Positions 16,700 to 25,837 of a stretch of 64,000 nt of DNA are shown here, piece by piece. Both the position numbers and the translations under genes were made by a program. The notes under the pieces are model-generated. The model made no database searches. It worked only from the letters and a program-made list of their open reading frames with translations, and was not told the DNA's origin. Source of the DNA: Paucihalobacter ruber (GTDB lineage Bacteria; Bacteroidota; Bacteroidia; Flavobacteriales; Flavobacteriaceae); NCBI RefSeq assembly GCF_006494535.1, contig NZ_VHIQ01000001.1, positions 62,001-126,000 on the forward strand. Reading direction: 5' to 3'. Position 1 is the first letter of the stretch; each line of letters starts with the position of its first letter.

Positions 16700-16722
16700 A
16701 CCTGCCTGCCGGCAAGGCAGGT
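16700..16722. repeat. CCTGCC-family palindrome between lemA and DUF2207 gene
   Basis: Eight-base arms ACCTGCCT and AGGCAGGT around GCCGGCA. It could act as an mRNA stem in the lemA-DUF2207 transcript, but it belongs to a dispersed family, so its position may be incidental. Confidence 0.8.
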
Positions 16723-16753
16723 TTGACCATTTAAAAACAATAAATATAAACAC

Positions 16754-18442
16754 ATGAAAAAAGTACTATCTCTTTTGGTGATCGTTTTTTGCCTAAGTAA
16801 AAGTTTAGCTCAAGAGCGAATTCTTTCTTATCACACCCAAATTACCGTTGAAGCATCCGGCGATTTGCTGGTGCAAGAGGATATTACTGTTATTGCTGAA
16901 GGAAATGACATCAAAGGCGGGATATACCGAACTTTTCCCACAAAGTACAAAGACAAATTAGGCACGCGGTTTAATGTGGAATTTCAAGTGATTGAAGTGC
17001 TTAAAAATGGTAACCCGGAACCCTTTTTCACTGAAACAAAAGGTAACGGCGTTATTGTTTATATTGGCGATAAAAATAGATTATTGTCGGCTGGTGAATA
17101 TGCCTACACCTTAGTGTATAAAACTAACAAGCAAATAGGATTTTTTAAGAATTACGACGAATTGTATTTTAACGCCATAGGCGGCGATTGGATGTTTCCT
17201 ATTGAGGAAGCCAGTGTTTCTGTTGAATTACCTAACGGTGCAACCATATTGCAAATGGACGCTTTCTCAGGTGTTGCAGGTACAAAGAGCTGCGATTGCG
17301 ATATGGTCTCAAATAACAATCGTTTAACAATTACAACCAACCGTGTATTAATGCCTCAAGAGCAACTCACCTTTGCAGTAGCCTGGCCTAAAGGCTTAAT
17401 AAAAGAACCTGGTACCATTGAAAAATGGTGGTCTTTTTTTAAAAGCAATTTCCACGTTTTGTTTGTGCTACTAGGATTGTTTTTTGTGACGTCAATTTAT
17501 TACAAGGCTTGGAAAAAAGTAGGTGTTGATCCGCCAAAAGGCACTATCATTCCTTTATTTGATCCGCCCGCAGGCTTTAGTCCCGGAGATATTGCAGTAC
17601 TTCATGTATTGAATATGGCGCAGCGAATGGTAACGGCTTCTATTGTAAGCTTGGCGATAAAACAGCATATCAAAATCAGCTACATTAAAAAGAAATACAG
17701 TCTTGAAAGAGTTTCAACAGATACCGGTGCATTAACCGAAGAAGAAATAGCCATAGCCAATGCCTTATTTTCTAAAGAAGCTACGATTACTCTCGACAAT
17801 AAGAACCACGCCACCTTTACCAAGGCAAGAACCGATGCTTACAATGCCATCAAGAAGAAATTGAAACCTACGTATTTTAGCTTCAATTACAACCATCTCA
17901 CCAAAGGTATCATTGCATCAGTCATTATGGTGGTATTTGCGTTTATATTATCGCCTTCGCCGGTAATTCCTATTTTGTTTGCGGTTGTTTTAATTATTGT
18001 CCTGGCCATTTTCACCTATCTCATCAAAGCGCCTACTATTAAGGGAAGAGCTGTAATGGATGAGATTGAAGGTTTTAAAATGTACATCAATGTGGCAGAG
18101 CAAAAGCAACTAGACGCACTACATGCTCCCGAAATTACACCCGAACGATTTGAAGCCTTATTACCTTATGCCATAGCGCTGGGCGTTGAAAACCAATGGG
18201 GAAAGAAATTTGAGAATGCACTTAGCAAATCCTTACAAGAAACTAAAAGTTACAGTCCATCGTGGTACACCGGCGCGGCAGCCGGCATGGCATTCTCTCC
18301 TGCGCGATTTAGTAGTGATATGGGGAAAAGTTTTTCCACTGCCATTTCCTCAGCATCTACACCTCCCGGAAGTTCATCGGGTAGCGGTGGTGGTGGTTCC
18401 TCCGGTGGCGGCGGCGGTGGCGGTGGCGGCGGTGGCTGGTAG
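16754..18442 (+). CDS. DUF2207 domain membrane protein with Gly-rich tail
   Basis: A 562-residue protein: signal peptide (about 1-19, ending SLAQ), an extracytoplasmic beta-rich DUF2207 domain (about 25-215) with GGIYRTFPTKY, a transmembrane helix near 235-250, a cytoplasmic region, two further helices near 390-425, and a C-terminal tail almost purely Gly/Ser ending in GGW. This layout is standard for DUF2207 proteins. Such tails in LemA-associated proteins often follow the last membrane segment. It is probably co-expressed with lemA just upstream. Role unknown; an envelope complex with LemA is inferred from context. Confidence 0.9.
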   Translation: MKKVLSLLVIVFCLSKSLAQERILSYHTQITVEASGDLLVQEDITVIAEGNDIKGGIYRTFPTKYKDKLGTRFNVEFQVIEVLKNGNPEPFFTETKGNGVIVYIGDKNRLLSAGEYAYTLVYKTNKQIGFFKNYDELYFNAIGGDWMFPIEEASVSVELPNGATILQMDAFSGVAGTKSCDCDMVSNNNRLTITTNRVLMPQEQLTFAVAWPKGLIKEPGTIEKWWSFFKSNFHVLFVLLGLFFVTSIYYKAWKKVGVDPPKGTIIPLFDPPAGFSPGDIAVLHVLNMAQRMVTASIVSLAIKQHIKISYIKKKYSLERVSTDTGALTEEEIAIANALFSKEATITLDNKNHATFTKARTDAYNAIKKKLKPTYFSFNYNHLTKGIIASVIMVVFAFILSPSPVIPILFAVVLIIVLAIFTYLIKAPTIKGRAVMDEIEGFKMYINVAEQKQLDALHAPEITPERFEALLPYAIALGVENQWGKKFENALSKSLQETKSYSPSWYTGAAAGMAFSPARFSSDMGKSFSTAISSASTPPGSSSGSGGGGSSGGGGGGGGGGGW

Positions 18443-18571
18443 TTAACTTAACAGGTCCTAAAGTTATCGACGTTTTAAAAGCCTCTGTGCCATTTTATTA
18501 GGCAATGAATTAAGTAAAATATTTAAGATTTTTAATGATACGCCATTAGGCTTATCCTGAAACACAATAAA

Positions 18572-20854
18572 TCAATCCTTGTCCTTGCTTTTAAATATTG
18601 AAAAGAATCCTTTTCTTTTTTTCTTGTCTTTATAGTTATTAGGTTTATTAGGGTTGGTAAATAATCTTTTTAAAAAATTGTCTCTTACGGTTTCTTCACA
18701 CTGGGTTTGTGCTATGAGATGTGATGGTACTGTTTCAAATTTTGCACGGGTAATTTTATTGTATTTTGAATCTGAATTGAGACTGCTATAAAATGTGGCA
18801 AACATGGGCAAAGCGGCATTGGCTCCTTGTCCTAAGCCGGTATTTCTAAATGGAATATTCAAATCATTTCCCACCCAAACCACTGTAGTGAGTTTAGGAG
18901 TAACGGCAACAAACCAGGCGTCTCGGTTGTCTTGGGTAGTTCCGGTTTTTCCTGCAATATCGTTGTTCAACTTATAAGTAGATCTTATTCTCGAAGCAGT
19001 GCCTTTGTTGACCGTTGCCTGCATCATGTCTATCATTAAATGTCGGGTATCGTTAGAAAATGATAATTCTTTGGTAATATCGGGTGAGAACTTGGCAATT
19101 ACTTTACCGTCTTTAGTTTCAATCCTGGTAATAAAAAATGGTGCGCTCACATAGCCGTTATTGGTATATGGGGTGAATGCTTTAGCCAATTCTATTACCG
19201 AAAGCTCTGCCGTTCCCAAAGCCAAAGAGGAAACTTCGGGTAGCGTTGCGCTGATGCCCATTTTTTCGGCTTGTTCAATAACCTTTTCAATACCGGTTTC
19301 CATGAGCACTTTTACTGCAATAGTATTAACAGAATTACTAAGCGCATATTTCATGGAATAATTTAAATAGGGGTCGTCATTTTCAGGTTTTGAAGCATTT
19401 TCAGGCGTATAATCTCCTGGATAGGTTACTGCTTCCATTGAAAAGTGAGAACAGGCATCAAAACCGTTTTCAAGTGCAGCTGTATAAACAATGGGTTTAA
19501 AGGTTGATCCAACCTGACGCCTGCTTTGCGATACATGATCAAATTGGTTGGCACCGTAATCAATACCTCCAATCCATGTTTTAATGGCACCTGTTTGAGG
19601 GTCTAACGACAGCATACCGGTGTTGAGCAGTTTCATATAGTGGACAAGGCTGTCAATTGAACTTGCCTTTACTGTTTGAATAGAATCCCAGTCAAACAGT
19701 TTCATATCTCTTTTAAAACGTAATGAATCATATATAGCTTCTTCCTTAAAACCCTTATCAAGCATTTGTATGTAAATTGGCAATTTTTTTATTTCATTTT
19801 TAACTAAAGTTGTGTTTACAAGCCATGGCGCCTGATTACCCCAAGAGTCTTCAAAGGCTTGCTGCAACTTGCTGATATGAGCTTTCATTGCTGTTTCGGC
19901 ATAGGACTGCATTTGATAATCGATGGTGGTATAAATCTTTAAACCATCATTATAAAGGTTATAAGGTTTTCCTTTCTCGTTTTTTAAAGTGTCTAGAATT
20001 TTAGTAAGTTCTCTGCGTAATTCTTCCCTAAAATGAGTGGCTAGTCCACGATCGTGATCATAATATTGAAGGTTTAACTGAAGTGGCGTTTGATTGGCGT
20101 CTTCAGCAATATCAGGATCGAGGTATTTGTACCGCATCATTTGGTTAATAACAACATTTCTTCTGCCTAAGCTGCGCTCCGGATGCAACCTGGGATTGAA
20201 ATAATTTGAAGCCTTTAGTGTGCCCACCAAGGTTGCTGCTTGTTCAATACTCAAATTTGAGGTACTAGAATTGAAAAACTTATGAGAAGCACTCTCAATG
20301 CCATAAGTGTTGTCGCTGAACGGAACGGTGTTTAGGTATAAGGTGAGAATATCTTCTTTTGAATAAATCTTTTCTATACGACGCGCAATGATTGCCTCTC
20401 TAAATTTAGTAACCACCATGCCTGTTTTACCAAGATCTCTTCTTCCATAAAGGTTTTTAGCCAACTGTTGTGAAATGGTACTTCCGCCACCGGAAGCAGC
20501 ATCCTGAAGTAAAATAGTTTTAAAAAACACCCGCATCAAACTTTGACCATCTATACCGTTGTGGTCGTAAAATCGAGAATCTTCGGTAGCGATAAGAGCA
20601 TGAATGAGATGGTCCGGAAAGTCCTCATAGGCAACAGACTGCCTGTCGAAACGATAATATTTTCCAAGCAGTTCACCATCGGCTGAGATAACTTCTGTGG
20701 CTTCGCTTTGTCTAATTTCTGAAAGTTCTTGTTTTGTGGGTATTGGTCCCCAAAGCCCCATTAATACACTTAAGTAGAAAAGAAAGAGCAAAGTAGCTGA
20801 CGCTGCAAATAGATACAGCAAGCGTTTTACCAATTTGCTTTTAAAAAATTTCAA
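18572..20854 (-). CDS. class A penicillin-binding protein (PBP1A-like)
   Basis: A 760-residue bifunctional peptidoglycan synthase. One N-terminal membrane anchor (about 12-32), then a GT51 glycosyltransferase domain with the catalytic Glu91 in ATEDSRFYDHNGID and GGSTISQQLAKN (123-134), then a transpeptidase domain with the SxxK nucleophile Ser450/Lys453 (STFK), an SNSVN motif and KTGTT with Lys636. It polymerises and crosslinks peptidoglycan in the periplasm. It ends in a basic, Lys-rich tail. It stands alone on the minus strand, convergent with the DUF2207 gene, with no clear terminator in the 129-base gap. Confidence 0.95.
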   Translation of the reverse strand: MKFFKSKLVKRLLYLFAASATLLFLFYLSVLMGLWGPIPTKQELSEIRQSEATEVISADGELLGKYYRFDRQSVAYEDFPDHLIHALIATEDSRFYDHNGIDGQSLMRVFFKTILLQDAASGGGSTISQQLAKNLYGRRDLGKTGMVVTKFREAIIARRIEKIYSKEDILTLYLNTVPFSDNTYGIESASHKFFNSSTSNLSIEQAATLVGTLKASNYFNPRLHPERSLGRRNVVINQMMRYKYLDPDIAEDANQTPLQLNLQYYDHDRGLATHFREELRRELTKILDTLKNEKGKPYNLYNDGLKIYTTIDYQMQSYAETAMKAHISKLQQAFEDSWGNQAPWLVNTTLVKNEIKKLPIYIQMLDKGFKEEAIYDSLRFKRDMKLFDWDSIQTVKASSIDSLVHYMKLLNTGMLSLDPQTGAIKTWIGGIDYGANQFDHVSQSRRQVGSTFKPIVYTAALENGFDACSHFSMEAVTYPGDYTPENASKPENDDPYLNYSMKYALSNSVNTIAVKVLMETGIEKVIEQAEKMGISATLPEVSSLALGTAELSVIELAKAFTPYTNNGYVSAPFFITRIETKDGKVIAKFSPDITKELSFSNDTRHLMIDMMQATVNKGTASRIRSTYKLNNDIAGKTGTTQDNRDAWFVAVTPKLTTVVWVGNDLNIPFRNTGLGQGANAALPMFATFYSSLNSDSKYNKITRAKFETVPSHLIAQTQCEETVRDNFLKRLFTNPNKPNNYKDKKKRKGFFSIFKSKDKD

Positions 20855-20968
20855 CAGTTCTTATGTTTCTTTAAAATAAACGACTTTTAATTAGGGCTAT
20901 TGTTTTTAAAGACTAATTAAATTGAAAGTAATGGTTTTTAAATTGCGCAACCTTTTTGTAAAGGCCTC

Positions 20969-21913
20969 TTAAAACTGTTCTAAAAACTGAATGCGCTTTT
21001 TAATAGGTGGATGCGTAGTGAACAGTCCGCCAATATTGCCAAATAAATTGGCAGACGTATCTTTTGGTGTGTTTTCGATGAAGAGTTGTTGTACCTCTTC
21101 GCTTTTGGTTTCTACGTGGTGGTTAGGTGCTATCTTTTTTAAAGCAGAAGCCAAGGCCCATGGTTTACGGGTCATTTCTGCGGCACCACTATCGGCCATG
21201 TATTCTCTTTTTCGGCTTAATGCAAACTTAAATAACAGGGAAAATAAATAGGCAACGGCAGAAATTACTAAAATCAAAATCATTAGTTTACCCGAGTCAC
21301 GATTGTTACGTCCACCCATACCACCGTACAAAAAACTCCTAAAAGCGATTTGCACCACAAAGGCAAAAATGCCCACAAAGATGATACTTACCACCAGCAA
21401 ACGCACATCTTTATTGCGAATGTGCATCAACTCATGGGCAATAACGCCTTCAAGCTCATCGTCATCAAGGGTTTCAATAATGCCGCGGGTAAGGGTTACG
21501 GTATAATCTTTTTCTTTAAGTCCGCTGGCATAGGCATTGAGTGCCATGCTATCAATAATTTGCACTTTGGGCATTTTCATGCCCACACTCATACAAAGGT
21601 TTTCAACCAAATTGTAAACCCTCATGTTCGATTTTCGCTCTAATGTTTTAGCGCCAGTGGCGAGGGCTATCATTTTCCCATGAGCAAAATAGGCAATTAG
21701 AAACCAAACCAAAACAACAGCTGTTACAAAAGGAACGGCACCCAAAAAGATATCTATTGCTTTATCCGGATTTGGATTACTATATTCGTCATAACTCAGA
21801 AAATAAACTACGGCAAATACCGCCGCTAAAATTAATAACGGAAAGGCAATAAGAAGCAGAATAGATTTCTGATTGTTTCTGCGGATTTGTTTCTGAATTC
21901 CAACGAATTTCAC
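20969..21913 (-). CDS. M48 family metallopeptidase (HtpX-like)
   Basis: A 314-residue membrane metalloprotease with two N-terminal helices (about 18-40 and 57-77) and two helices after the active site (about 172-190 and 208-228). The zinc site is complete: HELMH with His160, Glu161 and His164, and a third ligand Glu236 in SRKREYMADS. M48 proteases of this kind degrade or process misfolded membrane proteins. It begins three bases after the stop of the LemA gene at 21917, so the two form an operon; this pairing is widespread in bacteria. Confidence 0.93.
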   Translation of the reverse strand: MKFVGIQKQIRRNNQKSILLLIAFPLLILAAVFAVVYFLSYDEYSNPNPDKAIDIFLGAVPFVTAVVLVWFLIAYFAHGKMIALATGAKTLERKSNMRVYNLVENLCMSVGMKMPKVQIIDSMALNAYASGLKEKDYTVTLTRGIIETLDDDELEGVIAHELMHIRNKDVRLLVVSIIFVGIFAFVVQIAFRSFLYGGMGGRNNRDSGKLMILILVISAVAYLFSLLFKFALSRKREYMADSGAAEMTRKPWALASALKKIAPNHHVETKSEEVQQLFIENTPKDTSANLFGNIGGLFTTHPPIKKRIQFLEQF

Positions 21914-21916
21914 CTA

Positions 21917-22477
21917 TTAAAATTTAATTTCAGGAGCTCTGTCTAATTCAACTCTTTGGGCTTGACCTAAATCGAACATCGGTTCTGTTTTAAAACCAAA
22001 CATACCGGCAAAAATAGTATTTGGAAATTTTTGAACGGCAATATTCAATTCTTTGGTAGCCGCATTAAAGAATCTGCGTACAGCTGCTAATTTATTTTCA
22101 ATGTCAGAAATTTCATTTTGTAACTGTATAAAATTCTGACTCGCTTTTAAGTCCGGATAAGCTTCCACCTGAATGTTTAAACCTTTCAGTGCCGTACCAA
22201 GTTCTTGTTCAGCCGCAATTTTTTCATTAATACCGGTAGCGTTCATGGCACGAGTTCTGGCGTTGGTAACAGATTCGAGCGTTCCTCTTTCATGTTCCAT
22301 GTAACCTTTAACAGCACCGAGTAATTGCGGTATAAGATCGTGGCGTTGTTTTAACTGCACATCAATATCTGCAAAAGCATTTTCGCGGTGGTTTTTTAAG
22401 CTTACTAAAGAGTTGTAAATGGCAACAATCCAAATTACCACCACGGCGATAATTCCAATAATAATTAAAAGTGTCAT
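21917..22477 (-). CDS. lemA: LemA family protein (second copy)
   Basis: A 186-residue LemA protein with an N-terminal helix (about 2-24), the signature NAFADIDVQLKQRHDLIPQ (38-56) and the closing FPNTIFAGMFGF. It is the first gene of a LemA-M48 operon. It shares the family core with the copy at 16085 (DVQLxKRHDLIP) but is otherwise well diverged, so the two are old paralogues rather than a recent duplication. A TACCTTTG -7 element lies about 40 bases upstream on the minus strand. Confidence 0.93.
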   Translation of the reverse strand: MTLLIIIGIIAVVVIWIVAIYNSLVSLKNHRENAFADIDVQLKQRHDLIPQLLGAVKGYMEHERGTLESVTNARTRAMNATGINEKIAAEQELGTALKGLNIQVEAYPDLKASQNFIQLQNEISDIENKLAAVRRFFNAATKELNIAVQKFPNTIFAGMFGFKTEPMFDLGQAQRVELDRAPEIKF

Positions 22478-22515
22478 ATAAGTGTATTTTATAATTGATT
22501 ATAATCGGTTAATTC

Positions 22516-22523
22516 CAAAGGTA
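22516..22523 (-). promoter_or_regulatory. putative -7 element TACCTTTG for lemA-M48 operon
   Basis: Perfect TAnnTTTG match on the minus strand, 38 bases before the lemA start at 22477. No good -33 TTG. Confidence 0.55.
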
Positions 22524-22865
22524 CTATATAGACGCCGAAAAAACAGAAATGTTTCAATATAATTTAACATTAGGTTTCAACTTTAAAATGCACACCCCAT
22601 TTCATAAAAATAATCTAAACAAATCTTTATTGTATAGGTGTTTAACTAGCGTAAAGTCTTTAGTCTTGGCATTAAAATTATAACTTAATCCCATACGTTT
22701 GATAAAACTGCAAACCGCATACAGCCTTCGACTGTTATCCAACAACAACTTCAGGATTTTTAACTATCTAACTACAATATTTTTTAAAGGATTTGTTACA
22801 TTTGATAAAATTAGTTAATCACAATATCTTTTTTATAATAAGATTAGAAATGACGATATAAAATA
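22524..22865. other. divergent intergenic region
   Basis: About 340 bases between the divergent lemA and the gene at 22866. It contains a TACATTTG -7 element for the plus-strand gene (22797-22804) preceded by TTTTTTAAAGGATTTGT, similar to the other promoter repeats of this accessory region. Otherwise AT-rich with no ORF. Confidence 0.5.
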
Positions 22866-23498
22866 TTGAAAACATTAAAAAAAATACTTCTCCTTTTAAT
22901 GATAACTATTTTTATTTATACCTGTTCATCGTCAAAAGATAAAAAAATAAGATATTTTGATGAAAATAATGTAGAAATAAGCAAATCTAAGTTCAATCGC
23001 ATACGTTCAACAAATAGATTATTAGATTTACCGGGAGATTCTATCAACCAAAAAAAACTGACTAAAAGAGAAAACCGCGGAAGAATTGATGACCGGGCAA
23101 GTTTGGAATTATTGCTTGAAAATGCAACCAATCGAGAAATTGACTCAGTAAAACCCATTGTTGTTATTTATTATCCCGGAAAAGACCCTTGTAATAGCAG
23201 CGGAACTTCAGATAGTACGTGGGTTAGAAATTGGCACGGACAATTAGAAAAAGGCTTAATGCAAGTCGCCAACGTAAAACCCATTTATATTTATAAAGAT
23301 AACGACGGACTTGAAATGTACAATGGCTTAATAAATTGGTATAAGGATCCGGAAAGAACCATTGAAAAATTATTTTTTAAACATCACTATCCGTGTAACA
23401 GTCTTGTGGTAATTGCTGCAAATGGCAATTATGTTAGCTACTTTGGAGAATTTGGAATGGAATACGTTTGGAAAGCCACCCAAATGATGAATAAATAA
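22866..23498 (+). CDS. unrecognised exported protein, predicted lipoprotein (paralogue of 25039-25682)
   Basis: A 210-residue protein starting with TTG (the only start before the signal sequence; the ATG at 22850 is followed by an early stop). The lipobox is IYTCSSS with Cys20. The mature part shares several blocks with the gene at 25039: RYFDENN, LPGDSIN, PIVVIYYPGKDPCNSSG, DPERTIEKLFFKHHYPC and YVSYFGEFG. The last two blocks look like the end of a thioredoxin-like fold (strand, then xxGNYVxYFGE), but there is no CxxC. Function unknown. The conserved Cys in GKDPC and HYPC could pair. It has its own promoter at 22797-22804. Confidence 0.8.
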   Translation: MKTLKKILLLLMITIFIYTCSSSKDKKIRYFDENNVEISKSKFNRIRSTNRLLDLPGDSINQKKLTKRENRGRIDDRASLELLLENATNREIDSVKPIVVIYYPGKDPCNSSGTSDSTWVRNWHGQLEKGLMQVANVKPIYIYKDNDGLEMYNGLINWYKDPERTIEKLFFKHHYPCNSLVVIAANGNYVSYFGEFGMEYVWKATQMMNK

Positions 23499-23508
23499 TA
23501 ACTGCACT

Positions 23509-23725
23509 TTGCGAAATCTTTTGACTTTACAGTACATTTGAGCCTTCACCTTCAACCACCTCATAGATCTAACTACAACCACTAACCATTAATCATAAAC
23601 TTTTTCGTTTTGAGCAATTGATTGTAGGGTTATATTAAGTTTTGGCTATTTTTGATCGACAGTAACTGATAACATCTCTTAGTTCGGCACAACGGTATTA
23701 AAGATGCAGATACCAGGAGTTGGCG
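23509..23725 (+). repeat. intergenic repeat, copy 2 (with promoter element)
   Basis: Diverged copy of 13941-14161, sharing CCTTCACCTTCAA, CATAGATCTAAC, a TATTTTTG -7 element (23647-23654) and GATAACATCTCTTAG. It ends GCACAACGGTAT-N-ATACCAGGAGTTGGCG, a short inverted repeat (GGTAT/ATACC). Confidence 0.6.
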
Positions 23726-23763
23726 ATAATTTTAGACCAAAATCAATAAAATAGGCATTAAAA

Positions 23764-24933
23764 ATGTACCTAATAGACAAACCATATGTTTCCGATTTTT
23801 TAATCGACACCATAAAAGAAAATAACTATCAGATAATTGCGACAGAATGCGCAAAAGAATTGGTGACCGATGCTTCATTAAATTGGATAAGCGAAGAAGA
23901 AGCCATTGCAACCTTAAAAAACAACCCTTCTCAACGCATATATTCCAATTCAGAAAATGCCCTTGGTTGGATAAAAGAAAACATTGCGGAAAGTGAATTG
24001 TCTAAACAAATCAATATTCTCAAAAACAAGGCAGAATTTAGGGAGCAGATTAAAGCCGTATTTCCGGATTTTAAGTTTCAAAAAATAAAGTTAGAAAACA
24101 TTCAAGAGGTGGTTACGGAAGACTTATCATTTCCATTTGTTATAAAACCGTCCATTGGTTTTTTAAGTATTGGTGTCTATATCGTAAATGATGAAACCGA
24201 ATGGATTAAGGCAAAAAGGGAAATAACATCGCAAAATTTTAAAAGTATTTTTCCGAAAAATGTACTTGATACTTCATACTTTATTCTTGAAGACTTTATT
24301 GAAGGTGAAGAATACGCCATAGATTATTATCACAATGAAAAGGGCGAGGTGGTTTTATTAAATATATTACACCACGTTTTTTCATCTGGAACAGACACAA
24401 GTGACAGAGTTTACTCAACTTCTAAATCAATAATCAATCAACATAAAGCTGGATTAGAACAGTTCTTAAGCATTATAGGCAATCAACTCAATTTGACAAA
24501 TTTTCCGGCTCATGCAGAGGTAAGAATAGATAACAACGGAACAATCGTTCCCATTGAAATCAACCCTCTTCGTTTTGGTGGTTGGTGTACTACGGGCGAT
24601 TTATCGGGAATTGCTTTCGGGCCAAATTCCTATAAATACTATTTTGAAAATGCTTGCCCCAATTGGGATACTATATTTAAAGGTAAAGAAAATAAAATAT
24701 TTAGCATTATCGTTTTAGATAACAATTCAGGGATTAATCCTACCGATATTGCTGAATTTGATTATAAGAAACTTGCTAATGATTTAGAAAACCCATTTTT
24801 AATAAGACAACTAGATATTAATAAATATCCTCTTTTTGGGTTTGTTTTTACAGAAACTAATTCCAAAAATAAAGAGGAGCTATACAATATTCTCAATTCA
24901 GATTTGAGAAAATATATCATTATTAAAGAATAA
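23764..24933 (+). CDS. ATP-grasp domain protein
   Basis: A 389-residue cytosolic protein with an ATP-grasp fold: FPFVIKPSIGFLSIGVYIV (the small-lobe Lys and Gly-rich loop, about 127-145), FILEDFIEGEEYAIDYYH (about 176-193) and AEVRIDNNGTIVPIEINPLRFGG with the metal-binding Glu/Asn. ATP-grasp enzymes ligate a carboxylate to an amine through an acyl phosphate. Substrates are not predictable here, and no partner enzyme is adjacent. It lies between the two copies of the unrecognised exported family, each unit having its own promoter, so it looks like a separate cassette. Confidence 0.88.
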   Translation: MYLIDKPYVSDFLIDTIKENNYQIIATECAKELVTDASLNWISEEEAIATLKNNPSQRIYSNSENALGWIKENIAESELSKQINILKNKAEFREQIKAVFPDFKFQKIKLENIQEVVTEDLSFPFVIKPSIGFLSIGVYIVNDETEWIKAKREITSQNFKSIFPKNVLDTSYFILEDFIEGEEYAIDYYHNEKGEVVLLNILHHVFSSGTDTSDRVYSTSKSIINQHKAGLEQFLSIIGNQLNLTNFPAHAEVRIDNNGTIVPIEINPLRFGGWCTTGDLSGIAFGPNSYKYYFENACPNWDTIFKGKENKIFSIIVLDNNSGINPTDIAEFDYKKLANDLENPFLIRQLDINKYPLFGFVFTETNSKNKEELYNILNSDLRKYIIIKE

Positions 24934-25038
24934 AAACTACCACCAACAAAGATGCATTAACATATACAGGTGAAGTAAATTGATAACTTTATGCTTTGGA
25001 ATCTCGCATAACTCTTATACGTGGTATTATTAACACCT

Positions 25039-25682
25039 ATGAAAAAAACACTTCGAATATTAATTCTAACTACTACTATTTCAAGTTTTTCGTTTTCACA
25101 AAACAAGAAAATTGATAATGACAACTTCAAGTACTTTGACGAACATTATAACCCAATTTCAAAAACTGAATTTGACAATAAACAATGGAAGAACAAATTA
25201 TTAAATATTCAAGGAGACTCTATTAACCATAAAATTCTTTCGGCAAGAGAACATCAAGGAACATTACAAAATAGAAGATATTTAGATTCACTTTTAACCA
25301 TATCAACCAATAGAAAAATTGATTCAACAAAACCTTTGGTTATTGTTTATTACCCCGGTAAAGATCCATGTAACTCAAGCGGTTCTGCCACCAGAAGGTC
25401 AAAAAAAAGTTGGTACAACCAGATGGAAAAGGGTATTCATAAAATAAGTGAATCTAATATAATTTACGTTTATAAAACTGAAGAAGGATTGTATGGTAAA
25501 AACGATGGTTTTAAAGAGTGGATAAAAGACCCTGAACACACAATTGAAAAATTATTCTTTAAACGACACTACCCTTGTAGTAGTTTTGTAGTAATTTCTG
25601 AAAATAATGATTTTTAAGTTATTTTGGTGAATTCTCTAAAGCTTACATTTGGAAGGCTGTCGAAATAATAACAAATGAATAA
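25039..25682 (+). pseudogene. frameshifted paralogue of the exported protein at 22866
   Basis: The frame from ATG 25039 (signal peptide to about SFSFSQ; a GTG at 25021 is less likely) stops at 25617 after ENNDF. One base more in the T5 run at 25611-25615 would restore a frame reading NDFLSYFGEFSKAYIWKAVE to a stop at 25680-25682. This aligns without gaps with NYVSYFGEFGMEYVWKATQ at the end of the paralogue. So the gene is broken by a single-base homopolymer difference, either a true mutation or phase switch, or a sequencing error. The rest is conserved (YYPGKDPCNSSG, HYPCSSFVVI). Unlike its paralogue it lacks a lipobox Cys. Confidence 0.75.
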
Positions 25683-25818
25683 CAGACGTATTTCAGAAGG
25701 CCTTATATAGCTTATTGCATATAACTTACTTAGGTTAAAGTTAGTGATTAATTGCTAACTTTACAGCTTATCTGAAAATCCTCGGATATTTAACCGCAAC
25801 AAGCCGTACAAACAACAC

Positions 25819-25825
25819 GTTAGGC
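25819..25825 (+). repeat. GTTAGGC core, possible cassette boundary
   Basis: AACAACACGTTAGGCGTA matches the GTTRRRY core seen at integron attC ends and lies 12 bases before the ATG at 25838. No clear partner arm (GCCTAAC) was found upstream, so the call is weak. Confidence 0.4.
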
Positions 25826-25837
25826 GTATAGAGAACA

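Noticed and set aside
18375-18440. Short tandem GGTGGC-type repeat that could suggest a repeat array
   Set aside because: It encodes the Gly-rich C-terminal tail normal for DUF2207 proteins; not CRISPR or satellite DNA.
18186-18446. ORF with a Val/Ala-rich tail overlapping the DUF2207 gene
   Set aside because: A shadow of the Gly-rich codon repeat (GGT/GGC) of the DUF2207 tail in another frame.
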